64,000 nucleotides of DNA from Cephalotus follicularis (Eukaryota; Streptophyta; Magnoliopsida; Oxalidales; Cephalotaceae). Shown here piece after piece: positions 11,120 through 22,434 of this stretch. The notes below the pieces were generated by a model. It saw only the letters and a list, made by a program, of their open reading frames with translations. It ran no database searches and was not told where the DNA came from. The position numbers and the translations under genes were made by a program. The stretch lies in assembly GCA_001972305.1 (NCBI GenBank), contig BDDD01000712.1:1-64000 (forward strand), read 5' to 3'. Every line of letters starts with the position of its first letter. Positions within the stretch are counted from its first letter, which is position 1.

Positions 11120-12958
11120 TGTGACGACCGAATTCCCTTTGGTACTATTCATGCATACATCGTACCGTATTGTACCATACTAAACTGTATAGTATTGAGG
11201 TATTCTTATATCTATTGATATTGTATTGATTATATGCATGTATAGTCGGGATTTTGGGCCGAGTTTCGGAGAGTTGACCGAATTGACTATTTAAGTCAAT
11301 TTTCTCTCTTTTCTCTCATTATTCTCATTTCCTCTCCTCTCTCTATCTTTTCTCTCTCTCTCTCCCTCTTGCTGGCAGCCTCCACCTTCCTCTCTTACAG
11401 CTGGAATTGCATCTCCATCAACAAGAGCAGTGATTTCAAGTTGTGGCTTACCAATTGAACAAGAAAGTAGCGATTTTTGGGCGATTTCTACCGATCAATT
11501 GAGTGGAAGCTCAACTTTTGAAGCTTCAGTGATAGGTAGGACTTCTTTACTGAATTGCCTACTGCTTTATTGATTGATTGACTGAATTGAATGATTGAAT
11601 TGAATGATTGAGTGATTGAATTGAGGTTTTTGGGTTTATAGCAAACCCTTGACCTAATTGTTAAATTGAATGATTGAATTGTATTTGGAAGGTTGTAACT
11701 AGTCTTACTAACCTCAAATGATTGATTGTATACTTTGGTTTTCAAAGAATGTCTTTTAATTGGATTTTGGTATGAGATTGGCCCATTTTCTACCAGAAAA
11801 ATCGACACTGCCAAGAAAGACGTCGACCATTGTATTGATACATCGATCGATTGCTTGAGTCGTGAGTGTTGTTGCGAGCCTAAGTCGGTACGATGGACGC
11901 ACGTTCCCATTTCTCCATTAGACACCACCACTTATTGGCTTTACCCAATATTGTATTGACTTGATTGATTGATCGATTGTATTGTATGGATCCTATAGAG
12001 CGACCTTATGATTCGTTTCGGCATGTTAGGGCGTTGACTTTGTCCACCTATTCCGTCGATCGTTTCATTTATTGTACTGTATTGACCCGCTGACGAGCGG
12101 TATTGATTGTTGCTCCCTTTATGGTAGAGCTTACCGATTGTTGCTCCCTGACGGTCGAGCTTACCGATTGCTCCCTTTTTGGTTGAGCTTACTGTATTGA
12201 CCCAGCCATAGGCTGGAAGATCTATGAGTTCCAGACCTGATCAATCTGGAAATCGTAGATAGATCTCCCACCCTTTTTGAAGGACTACCTTCCGTGGGAT
12301 TGATCATCACTGACAGATTGACATTGTATTGACCCGGTCGCATGCTTTATAGGATATTGATTGATTGATTTGGTGTTTCATACACCACCACTGAGTGTCT
12401 GCCATTGATTGATTGTCATAGATCCTATCCGTATGCTCTGTTGGGCCATTGTCATACGGATAGTCTGATCGCCAATTGTACATGTACATTTTCCATGTCA
12501 TGCATTGATATTGTACACCGCACATTGTTATTGTCACCGATATTGCACATTGTACATGCATACATGCTGCATGGGGTTTCTGCTTAGCCAGTGTGGCTAA
12601 CCCCATCCTTCGGGCTGGGGCTGTGTTGTACCTTTGTGTGCTGCATAGGTAGGGCAGCAGGTAGCAGTGGACAGAAGGACTGAGAACCATTGACCGCATG
12701 ACTGCTTGGACACCGAGGAGTTGGTTATGATATATTGGAGTGTATTGTATTGAAAGATTGTTAATGTATTGAAAAGACTTGTATTGTAAAGGAATTGTAT
12801 CGTATGTATGGATCAGTGTATTGTTTCTTCCGCAACTGATATATATATTGCAAAGTTTTAAGTTTTTCCGTATTTTATATTGCTAGTTCCAACCATTGTA
12901 TTGTATTTTGGACTGAGCGTAATGCCACGTGTTCCCCCTGCGGGCGCGGGGTGTTACA
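11120..12958 (+). mobile_element. LTR of gypsy family A (copy 1, followed by primer site)
   Basis: It starts TGTGACGACCGAATTCCC and ends GCGGGGTGTTACA. A tRNA-Met primer-binding site follows directly, which makes it a 5' LTR on the plus strand. Landmarks recur in order in the second copy at 23639: GCATGTATAGTCGGGA, TTTCGGAGA, TTGATCAT, CACCACTGAGTGTCTGCCATTG and TAATGCCACGTGT. The copy is shorter than its relative, mainly because the motif array near 11800 has three units against thirteen. The left flank GTAAG does not match the right flank of the second LTR. Confidence 0.88.
11800..11850. repeat. TCGA-core motif array, 3 units (gypsy A copy 1)
   Basis: ATCGAC, CGTCGAC and CATCGATCG have core cytosines at 11803, 11824 and 11844, spaced 21 and 20 bp. 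It is the short counterpart of the thirteen-unit array in the second family A LTR at 24355. Confidence 0.65.
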
Positions 12959-12961
12959 TTA

Positions 12962-12974
12962 TGGTATCAGAGAC
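12962..12974 (+). other. Primer-binding site (initiator tRNA-Met)
   Basis: TGGTATCAGAGA lies three bases after the LTR end. It matches the usual TGGTATCAGAGC complement of the tRNA-iMet 3' end except for the last base. About 100 bp of gypsy A leader follow before unrelated Tat-type sequence begins near 13080. Confidence 0.85.
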
Positions 12975-13070
12975 ATTGGTTGGCCTGCTAGCTAAGTATA
13001 TATAAATGCGTTGATTGAGATTGACTGAATGGATTTGCATGATATATGTTCTTACTTGTTCATGCTATTG

Positions 13071-13634
13071 TTATTGGAAAAGAGATTGATATTGGAACTC
13101 CTTGAACAATCCAATGGTGGGCACCGCCCCCGCTTCAAGGCACCGCACGAGGAACCCCACGATAAACCCCCAGGACTGAGCTTGCAGCATGGAGGGGTGG
13201 ATCTTGTAATGCCTGAGGATAGTGATAGCGAATGGAGGCAGGGGGAGCCTCAGTCCGTGCTCCAAGGCTTCCTGGAACACCACGAAATGCCCCGGCTGGC
13301 TCACGGTAGCGGACCGGGGGTTAGCTGGGATCTCCAAGTCCAGCCCGCCAGGGATGGCATACTCCTTGGCCAACTGTGCCAGTTTGTGTTGGCGCATGGT
13401 GGACTCTTCAAAGTCTGCCCGGAAGACTTGGACTCCGGCCCCGGTGGCCTCAAAGTTGGGATTCCCAGCGGCGGAGGCCCCCATCTCCACCTCCATATCT
13501 AGGGGGCGGACAGCCACTATTACTCCCGTGGACGCACGGGCGACCGCTTTAGGGACCCTGAGGAGTTTTTTTGTTTGCTTCGTTCTCGCCATAGGGTTGC
13601 CAGAGAGAGAGGACAAGGAGCACGAGGTGGTCAT
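13071..13634 (-). CDS. Antisense extra ORF of a Tat-type gypsy element (Transposase_28-like)
   Basis: This 187-residue reading frame opens with MTTSCSLSSLSGNPM. It contains HFVVFQEALEHGLRLPLPPF and QSWGFIVGFLVRCLEAG, the pattern of the family misnamed 'transposase (putative), gypsy type' (PF04195). Tat-lineage gypsy elements are known to carry such extra ORFs in antisense, between pol and the 3' LTR. Here the ORF lies antisense to, and upstream of, two minisatellites and a plus-strand LTR, which fits that layout. The protein's role is unknown. The 3' end of the frame (QYQSLFQ) runs to the junction with gypsy A leader DNA, so the C-terminus is probably truncated. The TATA-like and CT-rich sequence around 13735-13760 may be its promoter. 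The overlapping plus-strand ORFs are shadows. Confidence 0.7.
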   Translation of the reverse strand: MTTSCSLSSLSGNPMARTKQTKKLLRVPKAVARASTGVIVAVRPLDMEVEMGASAAGNPNFEATGAGVQVFRADFEESTMRQHKLAQLAKEYAIPGGLDLEIPANPRSATVSQPGHFVVFQEALEHGLRLPLPPFAITILRHYKIHPSMLQAQSWGFIVGFLVRCLEAGAVPTIGLFKEFQYQSLFQ

Positions 13635-13907
13635 GGATGGTTTAAAAAGGAGAAGGGGTGAACAGAGATGGGCTCACCTTAGTTCTTGCGTTAGAGGGAA
13701 GATGAAGGTTGAAGGTTCGAAGGTCAAAAGCTTTTTCTTTCTCTCTCTATAGCTCTTAGGGTTTGAGAATGCGTAAAGAGAACCCTTGGAGAAGGAAGGG
13801 GTATTTAAAGGCCCCTAGGGTGAATCTGGACCATGGATCCCATGGACCATCAAGGGTGGAGATCCCCCTGTCAGTTCGGGAGTGGTTAACGAGGGGTCAT
13901 GCACTGG

Positions 13908-14055
13908 CATCAAAACGTCAAGCATTTAAGGTCTTGAAGGGACACGCGCAGGGATCGAGACGTTAAGCATTTAAGGTCTCGAAGGGACACGCGCAGGCAT
14001 CGAGACGTCAAGCATTTAAGGTCTCGAAGGGACTTGCGCAGGCATCGAAGCGTCA
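13908..14055. repeat. 45-bp minisatellite, ~3-4 copies
   Basis: Units carry GACACGCGCAGGCATCGAGA and TCAAGCATTTAAGGTCTCG. The array lies between the antisense ORF and a larger minisatellite. Hypervariable tandem repeats in the 3' untranslated region are a known feature of Tat/Ogre retrotransposons. Confidence 0.85.
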
Positions 14056-14211
14056 GGCATCCGAAATTAACGATGCGATGATGAGCATTAAGTGAAGAGG
14101 GGTGGCTCAAGGCAACACCTGTCACACCCTACTTCGTTGATGGTTGGGGTGGTTTGCTAGACTTGGACCTAGTTCACCCAACATAGGAACCTAGCGAGGT
14201 CCCTCACGCCA

Positions 14212-15020
14212 TCCCAGGAGGGGTCCTCAGCCCCGTCTGCTCCCCTCACCTGGTCAGCCCAGGCAGGTTCTGCACGCCGGCCCAGGAGGGGTCCCCAGCT
14301 CGGTCTCTCCCCTTCACCTCGTCAGCCCAGGTAGGCTCAGCACGCCAGCCCAGGAGGGGTCCTCAGCCCGGTCTGCTCCCCTCACCTGGTCAGCCCAGGC
14401 AGGTTCCGCACGCCAGCCCAGGAGGGGTCCCTAACCCTGTCTTCTCTCTCCACCTGGTCAGCCCAGGCAGGTTCTGCATGCCGGCCCAGGAGGGGTCCCC
14501 AGCCTGGTTTCCTCCCCTTCACCTGGTCATCCCAGGTAGGCTCAGCACGCTAGCCCAGGAGGGGTCCTCAGCCCGATCTGCTCCCCTCACCTGGTTAGTC
14601 CAGGCAGGTTCTGCACGCCAGCCCATGAGGGGTCCTCAGTCCGGTCTCCTCCCTTCACCTGGTCAGTCCAGGCAGGTTCTGCACGCCAGCCCAGGAGGGG
14701 TCCCCAGCCCGGTCTCCTCCCTTCACCTGGTCAGTCCAGGCAGGTTCTGCACGCTGGCCCAAGAGGGGTCCCCAGCCCGGTCTCCTCCCTTTCACCTGGT
14801 CAGCCCAGGTAGGCTCAGCACGCCAGCCTAGGAGGGGTCCTCAGCCCGGTCTGCTCCCCTCACCTGGTCAACCTAGGTAGGTTCTGCACGCCAGCCCAAG
14901 AGGGGTCCCCAGCCCGGTCTCCTCCCTTCACCTGGTCAGCCCAGGCAGGCTCCGCACACCAGCCCAGGAGGGGCCCCCAGCCTGGTCTCTCCCCTTCACC
15001 TGGTCAGCCCAGGCAAGTTC
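14212..15020. repeat. 68-bp GC-rich minisatellite, ~12 copies
   Basis: Units read CCCAGGAGGGGTCC, CAGCCCGGTCT, TCACCTGGTCAGCCCAGGCA and GTTCTGCACGCCAG, with small variants (GCAAGT, AGGCTCAG). The array is far more GC-rich than the surroundings. It sits directly upstream of the Tat-type LTR, so it is best read as that element's 3'-UTR satellite. A 117-residue ORF over it is an artefact of the repeat. Confidence 0.9.
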
Positions 15021-15127
15021 CGCTAGTCGACCCGCGGGAGATCTTCCCCCGGGGAACAATCCCGGTCCCGTTTCTTCAACTCTGCTCCCCCTCCTCTGCC
15101 GCGTCCAGAGAAGCAGGACCAGGGGGG

Positions 15128-15778
15128 TGTATGATATGGGGAAAAATCCCTTATAAGCCTAATGACACGTGTCAGGAGAGGAGGACAACAGCTGTCCTCC
15201 CAGGGAATGAGAACATGGGGTATACGTCTTGTCATCAATCAAGGAAAAGGTCTCCCAGACAGTCTGACACACCACACAGGCCAGGAAGCCAGTCTTGCAC
15301 GCCCGTGCAGCCACACAAATAGGCTGACACCCCGTCACATCAATGTGAGGAAAGAGACTGACAAGCCGCCATAGCCCTCAAATCCATTAATGGGCTTGCG
15401 GCTATGGACACCAAATGGGGAGGAGACCAAGGGAAATGTTAGGGCCACTGACGTCTTCTCCCTAGGGGCAGCCAACTCCCGATGGGATGCTCATCAATCA
15501 CAGACATTCCTATAAATACTAGTTCAACAGTCAATACAAAGGTCAGCCATTTTTCTAGCACATAAAGAACCTTATTACTCTCTGTACAACTACTAACTTG
15601 AGCGTCGGAGTGTCCCCGGGAGTACCACCTCCTGGACCTTCTACCTTTCTCTCTTGCTTGTGCAGGGATCATCAGCTATCACTAAACACCCTTTCTCGGA
15701 CAGATTCCCGCGTCTCCTCTAAACAAACTAAGCCGTTACACGTGGGGTACTGTTGACGGAAGGATTTCTGCATCAACA
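15128..15778 (+). mobile_element. LTR of a Tat-type gypsy element
   Basis: It starts TGTATGATATGGGG after a G-run polypurine tract (15121-15127) and ends TTTCTGCATCAACA. A TATA box (TATAAATACT, 15511) is followed by ACTTGAGCGTCGGAGTGTCC, a stretch typical of Tat-lineage U5 regions. The right border abuts hAT sequence. With the antisense ORF and minisatellites it forms the 3' end of a Tat element; its coding part is absent here. Confidence 0.75.
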
Positions 15779-16961
15779 ATTTCATAAGTAGAATTCCACC
15801 TATGTGTCACAGTGTGTACCAAATTTTTATATTTCAAACAACATTCGTTACAAAGATGTTTAAATGCTTGTTTTCTTGCACCCGATTGTCCTATAAAAGT
15901 AATAATATTTGTAATTTTATCGACTTATTCTGCAACAAAAAGTAAACCATCTTGAACAATAAAATTAATAATACGACATACACATCTAACATGAAATAAT
16001 TTACCACTTAATATGGGATCAAAAATTAATTTTAATTGTCTAACAACAGAATCATTATTAGTAGCATTATCTAAACTAATAGAATTTTTTTTTCTCAATT
16101 CGAAACTCACGAGTAGTTTCTATTATAGAGGTACCTATATTATGGCCGGTGTGAGGATAATCCAAATTTTTAAATGCAATAATTCTTTTTTGTAATAACC
16201 AGTTTTCATCAATATAATGTGCAGTTATACAAATAAAAATTTTTCTCGTGCTTGTGCTCCAAACAACAGATTGTAAAAGAATAAATTAATTTAGCCTTGT
16301 GTTCGTCAAAAATAATAAGACAATCACTTTTAAAGGTAGTTCTTGAATATAATTTAGCTTGAGGATTAAGTGCTTTATGTACTAGATCACGGGAAAAAAC
16401 TGAGTCAACATGAGAAAATAGTAATTCATTACCTATAATATAATAAACTAATTTTCTTCTATAATTTTCATCGGTTAATCTGAAATTAAGTAATTTATTA
16501 TCACCACTAACCTGGGTAAATTGGAGTTGGGTTTGGCCCGAACCTTTAACACCATGTTGTTCCAAGCTTTTTACTAAATGCCTCTTGTAAGTTCCCGTGC
16601 CACCCGCACTTGTATAAGCATAATCCTTAGTGTTACATACCTTGCAAAAGAAACTTGTCTTTCCATTCCCGACTTCTCTAATCTTCGTGTGCTTCCATAT
16701 GCTGGATTTTTGTTTCCCCCCTTTGGTAGGATCGTTCTTCTCGGATTGTAGAGATGTTCCACCAATCACAGCATCCGATGGTGTATCTTCATCCAAGTCA
16801 AAAAATGTATCACCAGGTGGAGGAGGTTGTTCCATCATGTGGGCCATTTCCTCATCGTCAGAAGGAAGTTCTACATCCGCCAAGTTGAACGCAATGGTGG
16901 ATGTAAAACCCACCTTCTCGGTCTTCCTTGCTTGTTTCCTTGCTCTTGATGTTGAATCCAT
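15779..16961 (-). pseudogene. hAT transposase (BED finger, RICESLEEPER-like), N-terminal part
   Basis: The first 250 codons are open from 16961. An acidic leader (residues 30-80) is followed by a BED zinc finger (SSIWKHTKI, FFCKVCNTKDYAYTSAGG, TYKRHLV, about residues 85-130), then KGSGQTQLQF and LVHKALNPQAKLYSRTT. A frameshift near 16230 precedes a further stretch at 16110-15925 with SISLDNATNNDSVVRQLKL (the conserved Asp-Asn region) and ILSGKLFHVRC. The tail to 15779 continues as KITNIITFIGQSGARK and ends at the LTR junction, so the hAT dimerisation domain is missing. BED transposases bind their own ends through the finger; this copy cannot be active. Confidence 0.85.
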
Positions 16962-17169
16962 TGTAATTAAAAGATAAGAGTTACAAGAATGAGAGCTTTG
17001 TAATGTATGGAATTGCTTGATTTTGATCTATTTTTGTATTTGAAGTGTTGTGTAAGTAGCTTGAGTTGCTTTGAAAGAATTGAGAATTGTCTTGCTTGAT
17101 CATCGAGTAAGATACCTCACGTTTGCTTATAAAGACATGCTCCAACAGATCTATTTTTAAAAATCAGAC

Positions 17170-17300
17170 CTAATCCAGTCGGCTAGATTTCCTTGGCAGT
17201 CGGCTGGAGTGGACAGTGTGTATTTCAAAATATAGCCGTTGGTGTAGCAGTCGACTGGTTGATCTGGACAGTCGGCTGTTTCATCTTGGCAGTCGGCTGG
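17170..17300. repeat. CAGTCG(G/A)CTG motif array upstream of the hAT TATA
   Basis: Core cytosines of CAGTCGGCTG-like words fall at 17180, 17201, 17252, 17273 and 17294; four are spaced 21 bp or form 21-bp pairs. The array begins about 45 bp upstream of the minus-strand TATA near 17133. The same word recurs in a gypsy solo LTR (26758-28075) and a copia solo LTR (60851-61348). Confidence 0.65.
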
Positions 17301-17535
17301 TATGGGCCAAATGCGGTTCTTGCAGTCCAGTTCTTGCAGTTTGGTTCATACACTCCTATGCGGTCCGGGCTGAGCCGGTTCTTCGGTTCCTAAATCCTTT
17401 AACCGGCCCGGACCACTCTCAAGGTCCGGTTCGGCTCCGGTCCTGCCATGTGGCAAGTGGTCTAGGCCGGTCCAAGGACCTTGCGGGCCGGTCCTGACCG
17501 GTTCACGGGTTGGCCCGGACCACTTGCAACCCTAG

Positions 17536-19359
17536 GTGAGGATATGGGTTGAGGGGAAACATGGTGAGTCCTACTCGAAGCTGCCAAAATATTTGTCTTT
17601 GTTAAAGTCTAAAAACCCAGGTAGCATAGGGGTAATTGAGACAAATGCTATATATGGTAGACATAAACCAATCTTCAAAAGGGTTTTCATTTATGTTAGT
17701 GCAATGAAGAAAGGGTTTTTAGAAGACTATAGGCCCTTTATTGGAGTGGATGGTTGCCACTTAAAGGGTCTCTATGGTGGGATACTCCTTGCTACAGTTT
17801 CAGTTGATGCAAATAATGGCTTGTTTCCACAAGCCCTTGTGGAGGTTGAGGGGGAGACCTATATCAACCGGTGCTTCTTTTTCAAGAACTTAGATGCCTC
17901 AATTGGAACTTCCTCTACATATATACCATGGACCATAATGTCAAACAGATCCAAGGTAACAAATGACTTAATTTTAAAATTTTAAATTACTCCATATATT
18001 TTTATGATTTGCTGACTATTTTTCTAATGTTTATGCAGGGGTTAATTGATGTTGTGAGAGATATTATGCCTGGTACTAAGCACAGGTTTTGTGCCAGGCA
18101 TATGTATGCCAATTTCAAGCAGAAATTCCCTAGTTTGATGATGAGGATAGACTTTTGGAGCATTGTCAGAGCATACAAACAGTTTGATTAGGAGCAAGCA
18201 ATGAAGGAAATGAAGGGACATAATGAAGAAGCATACACTTTTTTGATGGGGAAGCCAACTTCATACAGGTGTAGACGCCTGCACCATCCCATTGCTAAGA
18301 GTGATCACATCACCAAAAACATGAGTGAATCATTTAATCATTAGGTCGGGTAGGTGAGAGATCAACCTTTGTAGACCATGCTAGACAACATCAGGATGAA
18401 GATCATGGTTAGAATCGAGAACAGATATACTAAGGGATTGAAGTGGTTGCAAGAGGGGAAGAAAGTCACTCCATTTGTTTAGAGAAGGATAAACAAGGTT
18501 GTCAAGGATGCCAGGTTTTGCCAATTGCTTCTGGCCAGTTCAGATGAGTACCAAGTAGTGGAGGGAGGGAGGCAATATGCCCTAAACATAGCAAACAAAC
18601 ATTGTAGCTGTGAGGAGTGAACCATAAATGGCTTGCCTTGTAGGCAGGTTGTTTCCTGCATCCCTAGAGCAAGGGCCAGGTTAGAGGATTTACGTGATGA
18701 GTTCTTCAGCATCAAGAAGTATCTGAAGACTTATGAAAATATCATTCACCCATTGCCTGAAGAGAGTTTGGATGCAGCTGATGACCTGGACAAGCTTTAC
18801 CCTCAAACTCATAAAAGGTTAGCTGGGAGGCCAAGAAGGGATAGAAGGAGAGAACCAAATGAAGGAGAGAGACAGAAAAGGTCATCTACTGCCAAGTGTT
18901 ACACTTGCCACCAGTTTGGGCATAATATGAGGGGTTGTCAAAGGGATACCAGGCCAAACAAGGTAAATCATACTAAATTGATACTTTGAATTGTAATACT
19001 GTTGTATTACATTCATCTTCACAAAACAAACACTAATTATTTGTTCTTACTGTATTGTGTAGAGATCATTTGGTGGTGGTGGTGCACCTAGAGCTTCTAT
19101 TGCATCGAGAGCTGCTACTGCACTTGGAACTGCTAATGCTTCTACAAGGACAAGGCCCAAGAAAAGTAGTGGACATGCATCTACATCTGCTACTGCTTCT
19201 GCAACTAATGATGCCACTGCCTTTATTGGTTCAACAACTGGAGCTACCACTGCTTCTACTTCTACTGGATGTGCAAGTGGTGGTTCTGGTGGTGGTGCTC
19301 CTGGTGCTTCTGTTGGGGGTTATGCTACAGCTATGAGGAAGGATGGAGTAGATCTATAG
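17536..19359 (+). pseudogene. MULE (Mutator-like) transposase
   Basis: Exon 1 (17536-17955) carries the start of the MULE domain: KKGFLEDYRPFIGVDGCHLK (first catalytic Asp) and SVDANNGLFPQAL. Exon 2 (18039-18962) gives DVVRDIMPGTKHRFCARH, a SWIM finger remnant (HCSCEE, stop, GLPCRQVVSCI) and a CCHC knuckle (KCYTCHQFGHNMRGC). Exon 3 (19063-19359) is a Gly/Ala/Ser/Thr-rich tail ending at TAG. Splice signals GTAACA/ATGCAG and GTAAAT/GTGTAG fit. In-frame stops (near 18189, 18343, 18371, 18480, 18618) and MSNRSK in place of the usual SDRQK, which loses the second Asp, show it is dead. The N-terminus is missing because hAT DNA replaces it. Confidence 0.88.
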
Positions 19360-19752
19360 TGGAGAATACTGGTGGCTCCTACAAATTTCAGCGGGAGAAC
19401 AACTAGAGATAGGGCAACCCAGTAGTTGTAGATATAGGGCAACCCTAGCTTGATGTGATTTTTTTTGAAACACTAAAGCTTATCTGCAATTGTCTTTTTT
19501 TTTTTTTGTGGTGTAGACCTTAGTGTTTTGGTTAAAAACATGTGGTGCATTGGTTCTTTTTGTTATGTGTCTGATACTTTATTGCTTTTGCTTTGATGTA
19601 AGGGTTGGCATGGATTGTTTTTTTGTTGGCATATGTGTTCCAAATATCAGATGCTGTGTATTTGACTATATATTGGAATGGAAATAAATTGTGGGTTCAA
19701 TTATTAGTGTTTAAGTTTGCAATTGAATGGTGTTTAAAGTGATGCTAGTGGT
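19360..19752. other. 3' flank of the MULE transposase
   Basis: A T-rich non-coding stretch with no ORF. It probably holds the transposase 3' untranslated region, since the GRF-finger gene follows on the opposite strand in the usual MULE layout. Confidence 0.4.
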
Positions 19753-19908
19753 TGTCATGTGTGAGTGTGTTTATTTTGACTATTGGGTGTGGTTATTTGG
19801 AATTAAAATGAGCACAAAATATAGCAGACACAATTTCCATTACATTGAAAATCAAAGGTTCATTACATAGATAGTGCTTCAACAGATTCTCTAATGCTTA
19901 AAAATAAG

Positions 19909-20277
19909 TCATAACACTAGCACAAGCACAGCAAAAACATTACACAAGATGCTTGTAAGCATCATCACATTAAGGATCCCTATATCACTCTCAATTCCAC
20001 TAATCCTTCTAAGCAGCATGTGAATTTCTTCTCTCAATACATTTGTATTCACTTTATCCCCATAGATTTCATCATACTCAATAGGTTCCCTTTTATGTAC
20101 TTCACCCTCACCAGTAAGTATGCACCAACCGAACCACCCACACTTGCGATCCTCACAGAAATAATACAACTTGTTTCGATTCTCATCTGACTCTAAGATC
20201 TTAACCGCAGTTCGTTTTTCACATAGGCATCTCTTGTTCAAATATCTCAGCTCATCATTGACACTTGCATAAGACAT
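19909..20277 (-). CDS. GRF-type zinc-finger protein with C-terminal membrane segment, MULE-associated
   Basis: The ORF encodes 122 residues from ATG 20277. Cys17, Cys19, Cys41 and Cys46 with the CGWFGW stretch form a GRF zinc finger (CLCEKRTAV, YYFCEDRKCGWFGWC). A predicted coiled coil follows (NTNVLREEIHMLLRRISGIE, about residues 77-97), then a hydrophobic tail (LTSILCNVFAVLVLVL, about 107-122) that could span a membrane. GRF fingers bind single-stranded or structured nucleic acid in other proteins. Small plant proteins with this finger-coil-tail layout are often found beside MULE transposases, and the opposite-strand position behind the MULE gene agrees. It is open throughout; whether it is expressed is unknown. 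Confidence 0.72.
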   Translation of the reverse strand: MSYASVNDELRYLNKRCLCEKRTAVKILESDENRNKLYYFCEDRKCGWFGWCILTGEGEVHKREPIEYDEIYGDKVNTNVLREEIHMLLRRISGIESDIGILNVMMLTSILCNVFAVLVLVL

Positions 20278-20908
20278 TTTTTCTGGTTGAAAAATTCACA
20301 AACATTTCATCGAACACGTTAGGCTTATTTGAATTTTTTTTTCCTTCACATCAACGTGCAACCTACCCAAACTCAACAAATCTTGCAGGCAAGCATATGT
20401 GATCAAATGATAGAGAAACATAAAGCAAAAAATGTGCAACATAAATCTCTGAAGCATATTCGAATCTAACATCCCAAAATTAGGGTAAAAGAAATCCAAT
20501 GACAAGTTTATCCTAAAAAAGAAGAAGAAGAAGAACAAGGTTGATAGAGCATACCTGAGTTTAGGTTTAAGAGAATCTTGGCCAAAAACACGATTGTAAT
20601 AGTCCTAGAAGCATATATGAGAGAGAGGCAAGAGGGGGTTAACTCATGTTGCAAAAGTGAGCTTGCTAATGGGTTTTTTTAATGTTTAATGACGTGGCCC
20701 GTGTTCTTTCTACAAGGGTAATCCGGGTTATTTCTAAATGTTTAATAACATGGCCTGATAATTTTTTAACGGCAGACTCACAGACGGGGTTATGTGTTAC
20801 ACGCGACCAAACGTTAGGAGATATTTAATAAATTTGAAACTAGAGAGGGGTTTTTAATAGCGTGTTTAATATATATGCTTATCATAGTATATAAATTATA
20901 CACTTTTC

Positions 20909-21200
20909 GCTTTAATAATTGGACCTACGGATCGTATTTCATCAATCCAATCATTGAATTAAATGCTTTACATGTATAGATCTAGCTAGCCGAATTTCAA
21001 ATTAATTGAAAATATATAACTATTTCATATTTTCTTAAAAAATTCAACTGTTTTATAATTTTCTCATTTAATATAAAAACATAACTTATTCGATGAATAA
21101 TCTAGAGATATCCAAATAACTTAAAAATTGACATAAATACTTTATATAAGTAGAAAATCTAATCCAACAGTTGTATTGATGAAATATGATCCGTTGGTCC
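20909..21200. mobile_element. MITE copy 1 (~290 bp, inverted ends)
   Basis: The left end CTACGGATCGTATTTCATCAAT is mirrored by ATTGATGAAATATGATCCG at the right end. The body is AT-rich without coding potential. The right terminus is cut at the duplication joint at 21200, so its last bases are missing compared with copy 2. Confidence 0.7.
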
Positions 21201-21338
21201 TGTCATGTGTAAGTATGTTTACTTTGACAGTTGGGTGTGGTTATTTGGAGTTAAAATGAGCAAAAAAGATGGCAAACACAATTTCCATTGTATTGAAAAT
21301 CAAAGGTTCATTACAGTGATAGTGCTTCAACAAATTCT

Positions 21339-21754
21339 CTAATGCTTAAAAATAAGTCCTAACACTAACACAAGCACAACAAAAACATTACACAAGATGC
21401 TTGTAAGCATCATCACTTTAAGGATCCCTATATCACTCTCAATTCCACTAATCCTTCTAAGCATCATTTGAATTTCTTCTCTCAATACATTTGTATTCAC
21501 TTTGTCCCCACAGTTTTCATCATACTCAATAGGTTCCCTTTTATGTACTTCACCCTCACCAGTAGGCATGCACCAACCCAACCACCCACCACCCACCACC
21601 CACACTTGCGATCCTCACAGCAATAGTACAACTTGTTTTGATTCTTATCCGACTCTAAGATCTTAATCGCAGCTCGTTTTCCACATAGGCATCTCTTGTT
21701 CAAATATTTCAGCTCATCATTGACACTTGCATAAGACATTTTTTCTGGTTGCAA
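21339..21754 (-). pseudogene. GRF-type zinc-finger protein, second copy, frameshifted
   Basis: This is the tandem duplicate of the ORF at 19909. It starts at ATG 21754 with the same MSYASVNDEL and zinc-finger cysteines (CLCGKRAAI, YYCCEDRKCGW). Expansion of a CCACCCA-type microsatellite (about 21580-21600) adds 14 bases and shifts the frame within the finger's last part. The downstream coil and hydrophobic tail (SILCNVFVVLVLVLGLIF) lie in another frame. One copy has thus decayed while the other stayed open. Confidence 0.8.
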
Positions 21755-22434
21755 AATTCATACAGACATTTCATCAAACACGGTAGGCATATTTGAATTT
21801 TTTCATTCACATCAACATGTATCCTATCCAAACTCAACAAATCTTGCAGGCAAGCATATGTGATCAAACGATAGAGAAACATAAAGCAAAAAACGTGCAA
21901 CACAAATCTTTGAAGCATATTCGAATCTAACATCCCAAAATTATGGTAAAAGAAATCAAATGACAAGTTTATCCTAAAAAAAAGAAGAACAAGGTTGATA
22001 GAGCATACATGAGTTTAGGTTTAAAAGAATCTTGACCAAAAACACGATTTTAATACTCCTAGCAGCATATCTAAGAGAGAGGCAAGATGGGGTTAACTCA
22101 TGTTGCAAAAGTGAGCTTGCTAATGGGTTTTTTTAATGTTTAATGACGTGGCCTGTGTTCTTTCTACAAGGGTAATCTGGGTTATTTCTAAATGTTTAAT
22201 AACATGGCCTGATAATTTTTTAATGGCGTACTCACAGACGGGGTTATGTGTTACACACGACCAAACGTTATGAGGTATTTAATAAATTTGAAACTAGAGA
22301 AGGGTATTTAATAACGTGTGTAAACCTCATGGGGGTCCGTGTAATTTACCTAACGGATATTCCTCTCTCTCTCTATATATATATATATGAGAAAGTGAAT
22401 ATGCTTATCATAGTATATAAATTATACACTTTTC

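Larger units (their letters stand above)
15779..17535 (-). mobile_element. Truncated hAT transposon
   Basis: The 5' end (in its own minus-strand sense) lies at about 17535, with a GGGTTGCAAGTGGTCCGG terminus typical of plant hAT elements, next to a GC-rich ACCGG-rich region. The other end is cut by the Tat LTR at 15778. The element has inserted into MULE coding sequence, which resumes at 17536. A minus-strand TATA (TCTTTATAAGC, near 17133) precedes the ORF. Confidence 0.75.

Noticed and set aside
9660..11152. Several ORFs of 64-268 codons on both strands over CT/GA-rich DNA
   Set aside because: Their products are low-complexity Ser/Leu/Phe/Pro or Arg/Glu/Lys runs caused by the simple repeat; frames overlap on both strands and no domain is visible.
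13029..13752. Two plus-strand ORFs (157 and 176 codons)
   Set aside because: They are opposite-strand shadows of the antisense Tat ORF, which carries the recognisable family pattern.
14478..14831. 117-codon ORF with repeated SPARSPPFHLVSPGR-like units
   Set aside because: It lies wholly within the 68-bp minisatellite; a repeat with a period not divisible by three read through by chance gives such units.
13900..15020. Possible CRISPR-like array
   Set aside because: Units of 45 and 68 bp follow without unique spacers, and the context is a plant retrotransposon.
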